Assembly: GCF_000002865.3 (NCBI RefSeq)
Contig: NW_001865045.1
Span: forward strand, 906,777 to 970,776
Origin: Monosiga brevicollis MX1
Lineage: Eukaryota; Opisthokonta; Choanoflagellata; Craspedida; Salpingoecidae
Length of the DNA stretch: 64,000 nt
Direction of reading: 5' to 3'
Within the stretch, counting starts at the first letter, position 1, and every line of letters begins with the position of its first letter. Positions 49,301 through 60,998 of the stretch are shown here, in pieces. The notes under the pieces are model-generated. The model was not told the origin of the DNA. It saw nothing but the letters and a program-made list of their open reading frames with translations, and did not search any database. A program made the position numbers and the translations under genes.

Positions 49301-52300
49301 CAAGCCGGTGAAGACATCGACGCCGCTCTTAAAGAGTGCGATCAAGTGATCACGGGATCTGCCTCTGCTGGCAGCCAGTACCACTTTCACATGGAGAAGC
49401 AAGCTTGCATCTCCATCCCCCAGGAAGATGGAGGGCTTCATTTGTGGTGTTCTACGCAGTATCTCGACAACATGCGCCAGCGCGTTGCAGCCATCACCAA
49501 TCTCCCGGCCAACAAAGTCAAGGTCAGAGGGTGACTTGACCATTGCCCTCATCCTTAGCCCTTGCGGATGCATGTTCACACCTCAAGACCCCTGTCGCCT
49601 TGACGTTTGTTGAGCTCAAGTCCTCTACACTTACCCCCTCGCGCAATGACCCGTAGGTTGAGACCAAACGTTTGGGTGGCTCTTACGGTGGCAAGATTAC
49701 CCGCTCTTGGTTTACAGCAGCTGCCACTGGCTTTGCCGCTAGCAAACTGAACCGCACCGTTCGCACGATCCTTGATATCAAGACCAACATGCGCATGATT
49801 GGTAAACGGTGTGTTCATGAAGCCATGGTCCACATCGCGACTCCCTGGCTTAGCCCATTGCTGGGTGTGCGTGCTTTTCGCCGAACGATCTAACTTCATG
49901 CCCCCATCTTGCCTTGGATCCTGCGATAGCCATCCGTTCCGCGGTGACTTTCAGGCTGGTGTGAAGGACGGCAAACTGCATGCTATCAAGGTGAGACCTC
50001 GCTCTTGAGGCAGATGACCGATGTGGCGCAAGGTTTGAGTGGCTCGAAAGCATGCAAGACTAAACTCAACTTCCCTGTCAGGCTACTTGGTACATGAACA
50101 CGGGCGCCTACGTTTACGATAGCGCCATGGGCCAAGGTCTTACGTGCGCAGACGCCGCTTATTACTGCCCTAACTGGTACATTGACCCCAAGGTGAGGTT
50201 GCTCCGTCTTGTGCATCTGCCTGCGCCCTCTGAGCCGTTGTTTTTTTTGTTGTTGTCGATGATGTTGTCGATGGTATTGTCGATGTTGTTGTCGATGGTG
50301 TTGTCGGTGGTGTTGTCGATGGTGTTGTCGATGTTGTTCTCCAAAGCGTATTCCATGCCTCACCTGCACACGAATCATGTCTCCTTAGACTTGTCGCACC
50401 AACACGCAGTCCAACACCGCAACCCGCGCGCCTGGCTGCATGCCTGCCATCTACTGGATGGAATGCGTATGTCAGCGTCTCAAACAAGCCAAGTGGGACA
50501 GCAAGAGTGTAAGCGTTACTTTTTTCCGAAGCGTGCTCATTGCTTTGCATGGCGTTGCATCATCTCTGAACCTCAGGTTGTGGAGCAAGTGGCTGATGCT
50601 CTGAAGGTTGACCCGATCACTTTCCGCAAGAACAACATTTATCAACCCAATGAGGTATGACTAAAACAGAGGACGGCATGCTGTAAGCACAAAATAAAAG
50701 TGAATTCAGCCTGTGCTACCGTTCTGATGAGACTAATCGGCTGTGCAATGCATAGGTCACGCCACTGGGTATGAAGCTGGCTTACTGCAGCCTGCCCACG
50801 CTGTGGGACAACTTTGTGGAGGAGATTTCCCTGTCAAAACTGCAAGCCAATGTGCTTGCTTTCAACAAAGCCAATCGTTGGCGGTTTGTACTCGCCCTTT
50901 TGGCTAGACAAACAAAAGATAAGCCAAATGAATGGGGGCAGTGAGGTCAAACAGTAGTTCTTTGGTTGGCGCCAGAGTTGAATCAGCTCACACGGACTAT
51001 CGCCGGTCAATTTGCACGATAGCAAGCGCGGTCTGGCCGTGAACCCCAACAAGTATGGCTTAGGTTGGAATGGCTACCAATTGTCCATGTTCCTGTCGAT
51101 CTCGCACATCGATGGCACCATTACTATCAAACATGGCGGTTCGTCTTTTGCTTCAAAGGTTGCTGTCATGAGTTGTGTGCACGGAGTCATGTCTGTCGTC
51201 TCCATGATAGGCGTGGAGATGGGTCAGGGCTCTGACATCAAGATGATGCAAGTCGTGGCTTACCAATTAAACGCACCGATCGACATGATCCGCGTGGAGA
51301 GCAACGACACCGTGGTCAACGCAAACTGCACCCCGACCGGTGGTTCAGCCACTTCGGACGTCTTGTCCATGGCCGCTATGGCTGCATGCCAGGACCTGAA
51401 CACTCGACTCAGCCCATTTTGGCAAGCCAAGAGCAACCCAAGCTGGACTGATGTCGTGTCTGCCGCCTATGATGCTGGCGTTGACCTCATGACACGGGTA
51501 TGCAATGATTTCGCTACCTGTGGCTGGGACTGAGGGAGAGGAGGCTTTTTTCGTGTGTATTTTTTGTTCTGTGCAAATATGTTTCGCTCGTCAAGGTGCT
51601 TGGATCTGACCACAATTGTGCTCACCGTCCTTCTGCAATGACTTTGCACCACACGTCATGCAGGCCTGGTCGGCCCCGACCCCGGCCGGTGCCTTTGTGT
51701 ACAACAGCTATGGCATGATCTCAACTGAGGTAAATAATATTATCTGCGGATATGTCTTCAGAGTGGACCTGCCTTGCCCTTTCTGACTTTCCTGTTCCTC
51801 TTCGCATCTCCGTCATCACCTGACACGTTGTTCTTCTGATTGTGTTTCTGCGCCAGGTGGAGATTGACGTCCTGACAGGAGAGGTGGAGATTGTCGATGT
51901 CCGTCTGCTCTTTGACTGTGGCAAAAGGTGAGAATATGTATTGCATTGTTTTTCTTTTTCTATTTCTTCTTGTTTTTGTTTTGTTTTGAAAAGGGGGAAT
52001 TTGCAGGCATTTGTTGCCTTATCGTGACAAAGATTGTCAAGCGCATCTTCTGTTTGACCTTGTATCTTGCTTCGACTTGAACAGCTTGAACCCGGCCGTG
52101 GACATTGGGCAGGTTGAAGGTGGCCTGCTCATGGGGTTGGGCTACTGGCTGACCGAGGAAGTCTTATTCGACTCGACCTCTGGTGAACTTCTCACCGATG
52201 GCACTTGGGAATACAAGCCACCAAGTGTGCGAGGTCAGTTGCAACTCGACGCCGTTACCTTGTTTTTGTTTCTGTCTCTGGTTTTGTTGTGTTATTTTGT

Positions 52301-52750
52301 TTTTTGTTTCTTTAAGACGCTGTTTTCGTCATGGACAAGAAGAGAGAGAGCGCAATCACTATTTGCGTTGATCCCCTCCTTTTTTTTTCCACACCTGTAT
52401 ATTGAACAGACATCCCTCAAGCAAGCTGGATCAAGCTGTTGCCGGATGCACCCAATCCGATTGGTGTTTTGCGCAGCAAAGGTGGGTTCTCTTCTCGCCT
52501 GGCAATGGACACGAACCTTCTAGCCGATGCTCATCATCCTCGGGCATGTCGAATGTGCCGTGTAGCTTCGGGTGAACCACCTGCGTGCATGGCCTCCTGC
52601 ATCACTTTTGCCATCAAGGCAGCCGTTACGGCAGCCCGTGCCGATGCGCAATTGGACGCTCAGTTTGATTTTGCTGCGCCCTACACTCCTGAGAATATTG
52701 GCGTCATGTGTGGCGCTGCCCCTTCGCAATTCAGCATCAAGAAAGCCTGA
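46349..52750 (+). CDS. Xanthine dehydrogenase / aldehyde oxidase family molybdoflavoenzyme
   Basis: About 15-20 exons. The first [2Fe-2S] domain shows TFKINGK, SLNEYLR and CGEGGCGCCVV. The second shows GSQCGGCSTGMVMSMYTLL and NICRCTGYRPI. The FAD domain is recognised by MLVCGNTSTGIF (about 47490), YDISRLPDLSGIKF and ANTPVRAAASWAGNVM. The molybdopterin part begins ASGEAKYVDDI (about 48895) and continues PLFVAVGEKVWYHGQAVGMVLA, GGSYGGKITRS, GKRHPFRGDF, RAPGCMPAIYWMECV, VEMGQGSDIKMMQVVA, CGKSLNPAVDIGQVEGG and SGEPPACMASCITFAI, whose Glu is in the catalytic position. Order and length match the family, which hydroxylates purines or aldehydes using Mo, FAD and Fe-S. Several otherwise constant residues differ (see findings), so the substrate is open. 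The start at 46349 is the best ATG; its first two exons are unlike XDH. Confidence 0.85.
50249..50340. repeat. (TTGTCGATG)n repeat in an XDH intron
   Basis: About ten tandem TTGTCGATGG/A-like 9-12-mers inside an intron of the XDH-like gene; no coding role is apparent. Confidence 0.85.
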
Positions 52751-52773
52751 AGCTTCGCCGAGCAAGACTGAGG

Positions 52774-52779
52774 AATAAA
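52774..52779 (+). terminator. Polyadenylation signal of the XDH-like gene
   Basis: AATAAA lies 24 bases after the XDH-like stop codon, a suitable place for the cleavage/polyadenylation signal. Confidence 0.55.
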
Positions 52780-53248
52780 AAATTTCATCTCGCTGGCACG
52801 CTTGTCTGACATGACAATTAATGGTGGGCACTCCTGTCGCTTGTATTGCGACGTATAAAACTTGAAGCCGAAATTGAATTTCTTTGTACAAGCGCATCGA
52901 TTGAAACTACTATACACTGTGTGCCATAGGCAAAATAGAAACAGCATCATCGTGGAAAAACAGAAGAAAACAACGCTTCAATACATGCACGTCGAAGAGA
53001 CATGCAAGTGACGAGCTTTGCAGACTAGGGGGTTGACAGTCCGGCGCCGCCGGTAAGTCAAACACCAAGTCGTCCAGGCAAACTCAAGTTGCAAGATGCT
53101 TCTTCCGGCAATGAAGACAGGCATTGTCATGATACACAAGCAAAGGAGCAAAAGATAAAGAAGACAATGCATAAGGCAGGTCTGGTTTCTTGCTTTCTGT
53201 CTCGGTGCCTGACGCATCGCCGGCATAACAAGTCGCAGCGTGGGCTTT
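52780..53248. other. Convergent 3' spacer, no gene seen
   Basis: About 470 bp between the XDH-like poly(A) signal and the stop of the RhoGAP gene. Only short shadow frames. Confidence 0.45.
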
Positions 53249-56200
53249 TCAGACATAGTCCTCGCCCAATTGCAGCTCTTCATCGTCGCTTGAGTCGGCT
53301 CGGGGTAGATCAAAGCGCTGCCGATACACCTCACTGTCAAAGATCGGTACCTCCGTGTCTGGGAAAACCTCTACGAAATGGTCCAAGACAAACTGATGGG
53401 CGGGAAAAGAGCCTCAAGGTGAGCAAAAAGTCTTCATGACAGGAATCATGAGCTGAACGCCAAAGCCGGTGCCGTCAAAAGCAAACTGACTTCAATCAAC
53501 TTTGGAACGTCATTTTTCAGAACGTCCTCGGGACGTGGAGGCCATAGAATGCTTGGTCCCACACAGATGGCCAAGTTGGAAGCTGAGAAAGACCAAAGCA
53601 GCAGAAGGGGAGACTATGAATACGCTCGTCCGCACAAGAGCCCGCGCCGACAACATGGCTATGAGCATTGATCAATAGGCGTTGCGTGGCCGCACCTGTC
53701 ATGTGATTGCTCTCGGAATACCGCGCAACCTGCAGTAGAAGACGGCACATGCACTTGAACAGATAGAAACGCGCACCACTCAGGTTGGCGAGGGCCGTTC
53801 GCACTGCTGCCACACGCCGACGCGTATCACTGATGCCATTGGATGTCGCCAACTCTGCGAGGTATCAAACGAGCACACAGAGGTGGCCACGACAGTGTCA
53901 GTCGAATTCATTTCACAATTGTCTCAAAAAGTCAAAGCAAAGGAAGAGACAAAGACAGAAACAGAGAGACAGAGTGACAGAGAGACAGAGAACAAAAACA
54001 AGAGGTGGCCCCACACTGTGCTTGGATTTTCCAAAGCGTTGAGAGTGTGCGTATGTAGGACTCACCAGGATAGAGCCGCTGCGGCAACAGACAGTCTGGA
54101 ATGTTGCGCAGAAATTCCTTGAGAGCCGCCCCAAGGATGAGAGGTGGGATATCGCCCATTTCCACCTCCTCCCCAGTATCAAGCTTCTCGCGAATCAGCT
54201 GCACAACGCGTCCGTTGGCACTCTTGCGGAAGAGCTCGGGCGTGCGCGACCCATGAAAATAAAGGCGGCCAAGCATGTCCTACCAGAATTATAGAGTGGT
54301 CAGACACAAGGGCCGATGCAAACAATCAAACGCGGGCTAGTGGCAAGCCAACACATGGACAGTTCGAAAGCAGTGTCTTCAGACCTCAAGCGCAGTCGGC
54401 AACCGCCCGTCTTCCACCAAATCGTCCAAAGGACGGCCATAAAAAAGTCTACACACGCAGTTCGAATGCCGTGAGTGTGCTTGCTTGGATTGAAAACCTC
54501 AATCCCAGGAAAAGGCACCTGCGCGTGCCAAACATGCTCACCCCAGTTCACTGGTGTCAATTGACGACTCGGTAGCCTCGCTGCTGGATGTGCGGGATCG
54601 ATTGCGGCTCGGGACGATTTTGCGCAACAACTTGATGCCGCGCTTGGATTTGTGCTTGCCCAAGGGGATGCCGGTCGTGGTGGGGCTGGTTGACAGCGGT
54701 CCAGCCAAGGGTGGTGAGCCCGCATATGACTGCGAGGGGTCCAAGCTGAGCGACGTGCGACGTCGCTGCAGGGCCCGTGGAATGGCTGCTCGCAACGTCA
54801 CCTGCAGCTTTGCTGGCACGTTATCATCTGTTTTGAATCCACCCCAAGTGAGAGGCAAACGGAATTCTGGCAACCGTTTTCGAAGAGGCCCAAGAGAAAG
54901 AGCATTAAACCTTAAGCACGGAACGTGGTGTTATACATACTTGTCAAGGGGGGGCTGGATACGTGACGCAAAATAAGATCGCAATTCCCGTCGTGAAAAT
55001 TTTGGCGGCGAGCCCAGCGGCAGACAGCCAACGGGCTTTCCCATTCTGTGACATATGAGTCGGTTGAGGAACAAGCAGGGACCCCATGTCATTGCGGTGT
55101 CAAGCATTGAACTTCTCGAAGCAAACCTACCTTGAATTTGCTTGAAGCCTCGCGAGCTTCGCTCGAAAAGAACAAAATCCTCGGGGTTGCGTGCATCAAG
55201 CTCGCAGCTCTCCAATACAGCTGCCACCACGTCACGCGTGGTGGTGAGATAGGGCAAGGACAGGCTCTTGATGGTCACGTCCGATCTAAAACAGCATTGC
55301 TCAAAACGTAAGTTCAGTAGAACAAGTCAAAAAAAAAAGGGCAATTTCGCCGTTGCTCAGCACAAAATCAGCAGAGCGAACCGTTGAATGTCAGGCACGA
55401 TGGCTGGGATCAACGGACAGACAGACACCATCTCCTCCGGCTCGCAACGGCTCTTCATCGTAACCATGGCTCTAAATCAATCGGACAAGCAGATGATCCG
55501 AGCCCTTGTCAGCACCCCCTTGACGCGCTTGATCAGCCAGTGCAGTGCAAGCCCTCGATGGGATGTAAATTAAATGCGACATGGAACCAACTTTTGCAAG
55601 TGCTGGAGCCAGTGCTCGCGGTCGGAGGCATTCTCACACACGCAGACAAAGCCGCGATGTTTTGGATCCCCCAACAGGAATGCCGCATTGGCCTATGAGC
55701 GGATGAAAAAAAAAAAACTCAGCATCAAGCATCAAGGAGGACAACTCTGATCCGCGGGTTCTTCTCAGGTGAGTCCGAACCTCGATAGACTCTGGCAGTG
55801 AAGGAGTGGGATTTATCCAAGCATAAGAGAGATCAATGACCAGCTTTAGCTTGTGGCTGTGGCTCGTGGGCTTGCTGATGAGCAGATGGGTCTCAAACAA
55901 AAAAAAGTGTCGTCGCCGAACGATGCCAGCATGGAGGCACTGAAGCCGACCGCCATGAATCATCCGACGAGGAAGCAGCAATTCTTGCGGCTAACAAACG
56001 CACATTGCACCACGATAAGACCATACTAGTGACGATGAACCACACCAAACTAGGGCAAACTTCGCACCTCGGCCATCTTGATCAAAGCACATGAAGATGC
56101 ATACTATCACACCATAAGCATATGTAAGCAAGGCCCAATGAAGACAGCTCAAAAGGCAGATCACCACATCCAACAGGGGCACGAAACCGCGATGCACAAT

Positions 56201-57944
56201 AAAACTAGGGGTATGCAAGCCGTACGCGCATCATCAGCTCGTGAAACTCTCGCAACGGATGCAACTGCGCTGATTCTGCAGTATCAGGTGCCGTGAATGG
56301 CAGCTTGGCAGTTGAAAACGAGAGCTCAAACTCAGCCATGCGACGCTCTTCTTGACGCAGTTCGTTCAGCTGCTCCTTGTCTGCAAGAGGCCCCCAGGAT
56401 GAGACAATAGTATAGTGCGTAGTGTGCAGTGATCCGGACGGACAATCAGAAGTTGAGATGATGAGTTTCTGGAACATACGGCGATTCAGAGCCTGCCAAG
56501 CTTGGTTGAGCTCGGCATCTAGCGGAAGGGCGCCAGTCGCAGCCAGGCGCTTTATTGACTCAATGTAAAAGGTCAACTGTTGAAGCTACGGCGTACAAGA
56601 GAAAATTATATCCACGAAAGCATGAGAGGAAGCTGGTGGTTAACAGCACAAAACGGGACAATGCTCATCTTTGACACGCACTGGGTGGTTGATGAGCTTG
56701 TCGATGGGCGTTCGGACCTCTCGCTCCACCGCGGTTACAAACGCAGCAAAGCGATCATTCCCCATGACCCTGCGATGACCAGATAGCAGGAGCGCGCACG
56801 TGAATGCTAATCAGAAAACCACGTCATGTGAGCTTCATGGAGAAGCCCGTTGACAGCCGAATATACCTTGAGAAGACACGGTCCCGAACAAGGCAGGTTG
56901 CCAAATATTTGAGATAAACATCCGTAATATTGCCCGAGAAAAGCTTGTGTAGCTGTTGGGCTCTTTCTTGGGCCGAGCTGAGCAAGCATTCATGTCAAAG
57001 TGAGTTTTAACGTGTTTGGTGTCAAAGTTCAAAGCACACTTAGCATCACCAACTCTTCCAAGCACTTGCTAGCACAGCTACGGCGCGATGGAAGGACGAA
57101 CATGGTTGGCAGAAGACAAGACTTGAGAAGAGCTTGGTTCTCGACGGTCAAGTACTGAAATTCGTAGTGAACGTCAAAGATAGCATCAAGCAGTGTATTG
57201 TCCAGCACCTTGTAAACCTTGGCCTGGACGCACGAGGACCACGGCGCAAAATTTCACAGAGGCAAGAGGAGAGAGCGAAGATGAGCACAGCCACTGTCAT
57301 CGACTTGACCCAGGAGATAAACATCGGATCGAAACGGCCCACAAAGTTGGAATAAAGGTGCGTCATGGATTCAAGGGCATAAAAAAATGACGAGAGCAAA
57401 GCATGAACAGCAAAGATTCAAAAGACCTGGCATGACTCGGGCCAAGCCGCTGCCTTCATGCCTCGGCCCAAGTTGACCGACGATTGCAGCTGACCTGATT
57501 CCAAAATTTGTCGATGATGATCCGTTCATTTTCAGCAAACACGAGCTCGTAATCGAGCACCGTGCGCAGAATTTTCAAGACAGCAGTACCATCGTCGGCG
57601 CTGCCAACGCGTGCGCTGCCAACGGCAGCCATGTTGTCTTTCTGCCACCGAGCCTGAACGGAATGATGGGACGTGGCCAACACCGATCTGATCGCCTCTG
57701 GCCCACAGAAAAAAAACACAGAGCAGATGTGTCGCAGTCAAACACAAAAAAGCTAAAAGCTTCAACAGTGGCGCGAGAGGTGAAAATGTGAAAAACCTGT
57801 CACTTTATCAGGTTCAAAAGGGGCGGAAGCCAAAAGTCTGACAACTGGTACTAATGTCAGCGATAATGATTTTATCTTACATCAGATCTTCTAGAGCCGA
57901 CAACGGCAATGCGACGAATTCTACGACCAAATCAGTCGCCTAAA
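53249..57944 (-). CDS. RhoGEF-RhoGAP protein (DH-PH-RA-RhoGAP), 5' end uncertain
   Basis: Read from right to left. An exon at about 57883-57944 (ATDLVVEFVALPLSALEDL) is followed by a DH-type block: LKILRTVLDYELVFAENE (about 57550), TLLDAIFDVHYEFQYLTVEN (about 57180) and DPFYIESIKRLAATGALP (about 56560). Then comes a PH domain (GRLQCLHAGIVRRRHFFLFE, about 55900, ending DREHWLQHLQKL, about 55600), a Ras-association-like domain (VTIKSLSLPYLTTTRDVV, about 55260, with LFERSSRGFKQIQ and CLPLGSPPKF), a Ser/Arg-rich linker, and a RhoGAP domain (FYGRPLDDLVEDGRLPTAL, ELFRKSANG with the arginine finger, LKEFLRNIPDCLLP, NLAICVGPSILWPP). The protein ends QLGEDYV at 53249-53251. It should act on Rho-family GTPases at membranes, combining activating and inactivating domains. 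The N-terminus runs into the mobile-element cluster and no start codon was identified. Confidence 0.8.
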
Positions 57945-58087
57945 AAGCAGAATGCCAGAGTGTCAGTCCGTGCCTCCACGTATTCGAACACTCCAATGGA
58001 TGAGGTGCCCTTCGCCGAGCCGAAAAGGAGAAGCGCGACTACTACACCGGTTTCAATCATGGAAAAACTCTGATCGTCCCTGCGGCG

Positions 58088-58297
58088 ATGACGACAACTG
58101 GTGGGTTCGCCTCCTCCTTTGTGGATCTGCTTGGTCAGCTTGCCCGCTGCGCCGAGGCCCGTGGTGTGTACCAGCCGGGGCTGGATGAGGCCTTTGTTCC
58201 TCGGTGGAAGGGTCGCTTTGCGGCGCTGGTCCATCAGATGAACGCTGACCACATCCAGCGCCACTTTGGCGGTGTCTGCCTGCGCTCGTCGTAGGTA
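58088..58297 (+). pseudogene. Possible retroelement C-terminal fragment
   Basis: A 68-codon frame, MTTTGGFASSFVDLLGQLAR to HFGGVCLRSS, ending shortly before the ~300-bp repeat. The pattern AEARGVYQPGLDEAFVPRWKG resembles, weakly, the extreme C-terminus of non-LTR retrotransposon polyproteins. It may be the 3' end of the same element family as the RT pseudogene at 61622. Confidence 0.3.
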
Positions 58298-58697
58298 GGC
58301 ACCGTCTCGGGGGTCCCTCTGTGGGGATCCCTTTGTGCACCAGTCGCTCCCTAGGTGGTTCTCGTTGTGTCTTTTGATGGCTTGACTTGTATTTTTGTTT
58401 TAATTTTGCTTTAATTTTTGCTGAATTTTTGTAAAGTCCTTTGTATGATGCCTTTGTCTTCTGTGGTCGGTTGTTTTCTCAATCCGACGTTGTGTCTCGT
58501 TGGATGTGAGCGTGCCGTGGTGTTCATTGTGTTTGTGCTGTGATGGCTTGTAGTTGTGATGTGTGACTGCCTTTTTATGTGTCTTGTGTTTAAAATGGCC
58601 GTATCTCTGGTTATACTTGGTCGTTTTGTACGATTTTTGTTTCTATGTGCGTGATTCTTCGCGCTTGTACTTCTTGGCATGATAAAAGCCAGTGAAT

Positions 58698-58856
58698 CCC
58701 TCCTACTAACTAGTCTCAAACAGAATCACAAGGTTATGCCCAAGTCAAAGCAAATCGTGACAAATGGTAACAAAGTCGTGGCATGATATCAAAAAGTCAT
58801 GAGCAACTGCAAAACAATCACAACTGTTCCTTTCGAAATCGTAAGCAACACTCAAT
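58698..58856 (+). repeat. Left terminal inverted repeat (159 bp)
   Basis: Identical to the reverse complement of 60738-60896; the identity breaks at 58857 (G against T). Confidence 0.95.
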
Positions 58857-58877
58857 GTTTTTCCGTTGAAAGTTGAG

Positions 58878-60707
58878 ATGTCAAGGCGACGTGCACGGCG
58901 GCAGTTCAAGACGCCAGTTCAGCATGCTCCACCTGATCACCTGCTGAGCTTGCCAGAATCGTTGGGTGATGATGTCCCTGGCAGTGGTGCACCATGGGGC
59001 TTTGCTGATAACGCCCCTGCCAGTGATTCGGAGTCAGTATCGCCCCCCCAAGCTGCCTCGGAAGCTGCACGCACCCGGGGCCCAAACGACTGTGGAAAAA
59101 ACCGAGTGGGAAGGCGCGTTGGCCGCTATTCGGACAGCGACCGCCGGGCTTTCTTGGTAGCACTGGATGAGGTCGATGAGCATCAGGAATCGTTTTCTGA
59201 TAGCAAGATTGCCGCTGTGCTCGAGCGGAGAATTGGAAAACAGATATCAGTCTCAACGATCTCAAGATGGCGCCGCGAATATATGAAGCGCCTGAATATG
59301 CGCGCCGCAGGCGAGCTGTCTTCAGAAGAACCACATCTCAAACCTCAACAACCACGATCTGGCCGCCCTTCTGTTTTGGATGCTCAGGATGAAGAGATTT
59401 TGGCTGAGTATGTCATGCGATACGGCAAGCGAGGTTCGACAGCGGACGCTCGTGAGTATCTTTACGCAAAGCGCTACAAGCCCCTCGAGCTCAGCGATTC
59501 GATCGAGCCTTGGCATGTTTCCCTTGCCACCATTTGCAATCATCTGAAGAAGCAAAACCGGGATTCTGGAATTGACAGCGAGTACGTTAGTCTACGTCCT
59601 CGTCGACATGATTCTTTCGGCCCACAGACCCAGGAGGCTTGCCTCAATTACATTACATTCCTGGAAGCCCTGGACGAGGAGCACCTCCTCTTTTCGTCGA
59701 ACAAGCATGCTCTTCTCTCTGCGGACGAAAGCTGGATGACTACCCAAGCAACGCGACACAAAGGCTGGGTCGTTCAAGGACAAGCAAGGAGTGTGGCACC
59801 AGCGCCTCGTTCGTCGATCTCTTTCTTTGCAGCATTGGCCTACTCCGGAGAGATCGTTTTCTTGCGTACCAACATTGGCAATAGTACAGGCGAGAGTTCA
59901 CAGCGCTATTTGGAGGGCACAATCTCTGCCTGGCGAAAAAAGTATGGCTCAGGTCTTCTGGTCGTGACCTGGGACAATGTGCCACATCATTATAAAGCTC
60001 TCAGTCTCATGTCCGGCTCTCATGGTGTTGAACATACGAAAAAGGTGTTTGTGCGCGCCTCAAGCACAATTCCAGAAACTGATGAGCGCTACTCACCGCT
60101 CATTTACTATGAGTTGGATCGTGAGCTGTACGGTGGTCCGGTTCTTGTTGTCCCAACGCCAAAATACCAGCCCGACTTCGCTCCCATTGAGACCGTTTTT
60201 GGTTCCGTCAAATATGCTGCAGAAGGCATTCGCGCGCGTTCATCAAGCTTTGGCTACACGCGCCTCTCAGAGAGGCTCGAGAAGATTCTCAACGTTGTTT
60301 TTGGATCCTACCTGAGAAAAGATATGTTGAAAGGAGCAATCCGTGACACACACAGGTACATGAAAGCCTGGCAGGATGGCGCCGTAAATGAAGATGAGGC
60401 TCGAGCTCGCCGCGACCAGCTACGCATTCGTGACAAACAAGACTATGACCAGATCAGGGCTGCAACTGGCGGAATCTTGAGACACAGGCGTGAATCCTTC
60501 GAGCTCGCGCCAATCATGGACATGGCTGTCGACAACTCCCGAACTCGCCGCCAGACTGCTCGAGCCGTTGCCGCCAGCCAAGAAGACGATGCTAACGTGA
60601 ATGACTTTAAATCTACATGTGAAAATAAGCGGTTGCTACTACAACGTGACAAAGCTCAGGCTCGAGCTCGCCGAGCAGCATCAGCTGCTTTGCGCAGCTC
60701 AAATTGA
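58878..60707 (+). CDS. DDE transposase
   Basis: 609-codon intronless frame from the first true ATG (58878) to TGA-terminated RSSN. The N-terminal part holds a helix-turn-helix-like stretch (DSKIAAVLERRIGKQISVST, then ISRWRREYMKRL). The catalytic core shows ALLSADESWMTTQ (first Asp), VVTWDNVPHHYKA (second Asp) and YQPDFAPIETVFGSVK (Glu), the signature layout of the IS630/Tc1/mariner superfamily. By count, about 82 residues separate the first two acids and about 71 the last two, much longer than the 34-41 of standard mariners. A basic, Arg-rich C-terminus follows. It should cut and paste the surrounding 159-bp-TIR element. The family is unknown to me. Confidence 0.85.
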   Translation: MSRRRARRQFKTPVQHAPPDHLLSLPESLGDDVPGSGAPWGFADNAPASDSESVSPPQAASEAARTRGPNDCGKNRVGRRVGRYSDSDRRAFLVALDEVDEHQESFSDSKIAAVLERRIGKQISVSTISRWRREYMKRLNMRAAGELSSEEPHLKPQQPRSGRPSVLDAQDEEILAEYVMRYGKRGSTADAREYLYAKRYKPLELSDSIEPWHVSLATICNHLKKQNRDSGIDSEYVSLRPRRHDSFGPQTQEACLNYITFLEALDEEHLLFSSNKHALLSADESWMTTQATRHKGWVVQGQARSVAPAPRSSISFFAALAYSGEIVFLRTNIGNSTGESSQRYLEGTISAWRKKYGSGLLVVTWDNVPHHYKALSLMSGSHGVEHTKKVFVRASSTIPETDERYSPLIYYELDRELYGGPVLVVPTPKYQPDFAPIETVFGSVKYAAEGIRARSSSFGYTRLSERLEKILNVVFGSYLRKDMLKGAIRDTHRYMKAWQDGAVNEDEARARRDQLRIRDKQDYDQIRAATGGILRHRRESFELAPIMDMAVDNSRTRRQTARAVAASQEDDANVNDFKSTCENKRLLLQRDKAQARARRAASAALRSSN

Positions 60708-60737
60708 ATGATCCTCGCGATTTCATCACCGAAAAAA

Positions 60738-60896
60738 ATTGAGTGTTGCTTACGATTTCGAAAGGAACAGTTGTGATTGTTTTGCAGTTGCTCATGACTT
60801 TTTGATATCATGCCACGACTTTGTTACCATTTGTCACGATTTGCTTTGACTTGGGCATAACCTTGTGATTCTGTTTGAGACTAGTTAGTAGGAGGG
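60738..60896 (-). repeat. Right terminal inverted repeat (159 bp)
   Basis: Reverse complement identical to 58698-58856, ending GTTAGTAGGAGGG. Confidence 0.95.
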
Positions 60897-60998
60897 ATGT
60901 AACTTGTTCTCTTGTGTTGTTTTGCGTGACGTAGTGATTTTGATGTCGGGGTTGCACAGCTTTGCTTTCAGCTCTGAGGTTCAAACACCTAATTCATC

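Larger units (their letters stand above)
58698..60896. mobile_element. DDE DNA transposon, Tc1/mariner-IS630-like, with 159-bp TIRs
   Basis: A 2199-bp element bounded by perfect inverted repeats of 159 bp (58698-58856 and 60738-60896) that start CCCTCCTACTAACTAG. It carries one intact transposase frame. AT stands at both outer borders and once at the corresponding point of the empty homologous copy at 63091-63388, consistent with a 2-bp duplication. Identical arms and an intact gene point to recent activity. Confidence 0.88.

Noticed and set aside
58411-58719. Minus-strand frame MRLVSRRDSLAF... antisense to repeat copy 1
   Set aside because: It repeats at 63019-63282 only because the DNA repeat is shared; no domain, and the sequence behaves as non-coding.
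58906-60652. Several antisense frames within the transposase gene
   Set aside because: Shadows of the intact 609-codon transposase, which has recognisable catalytic motifs.
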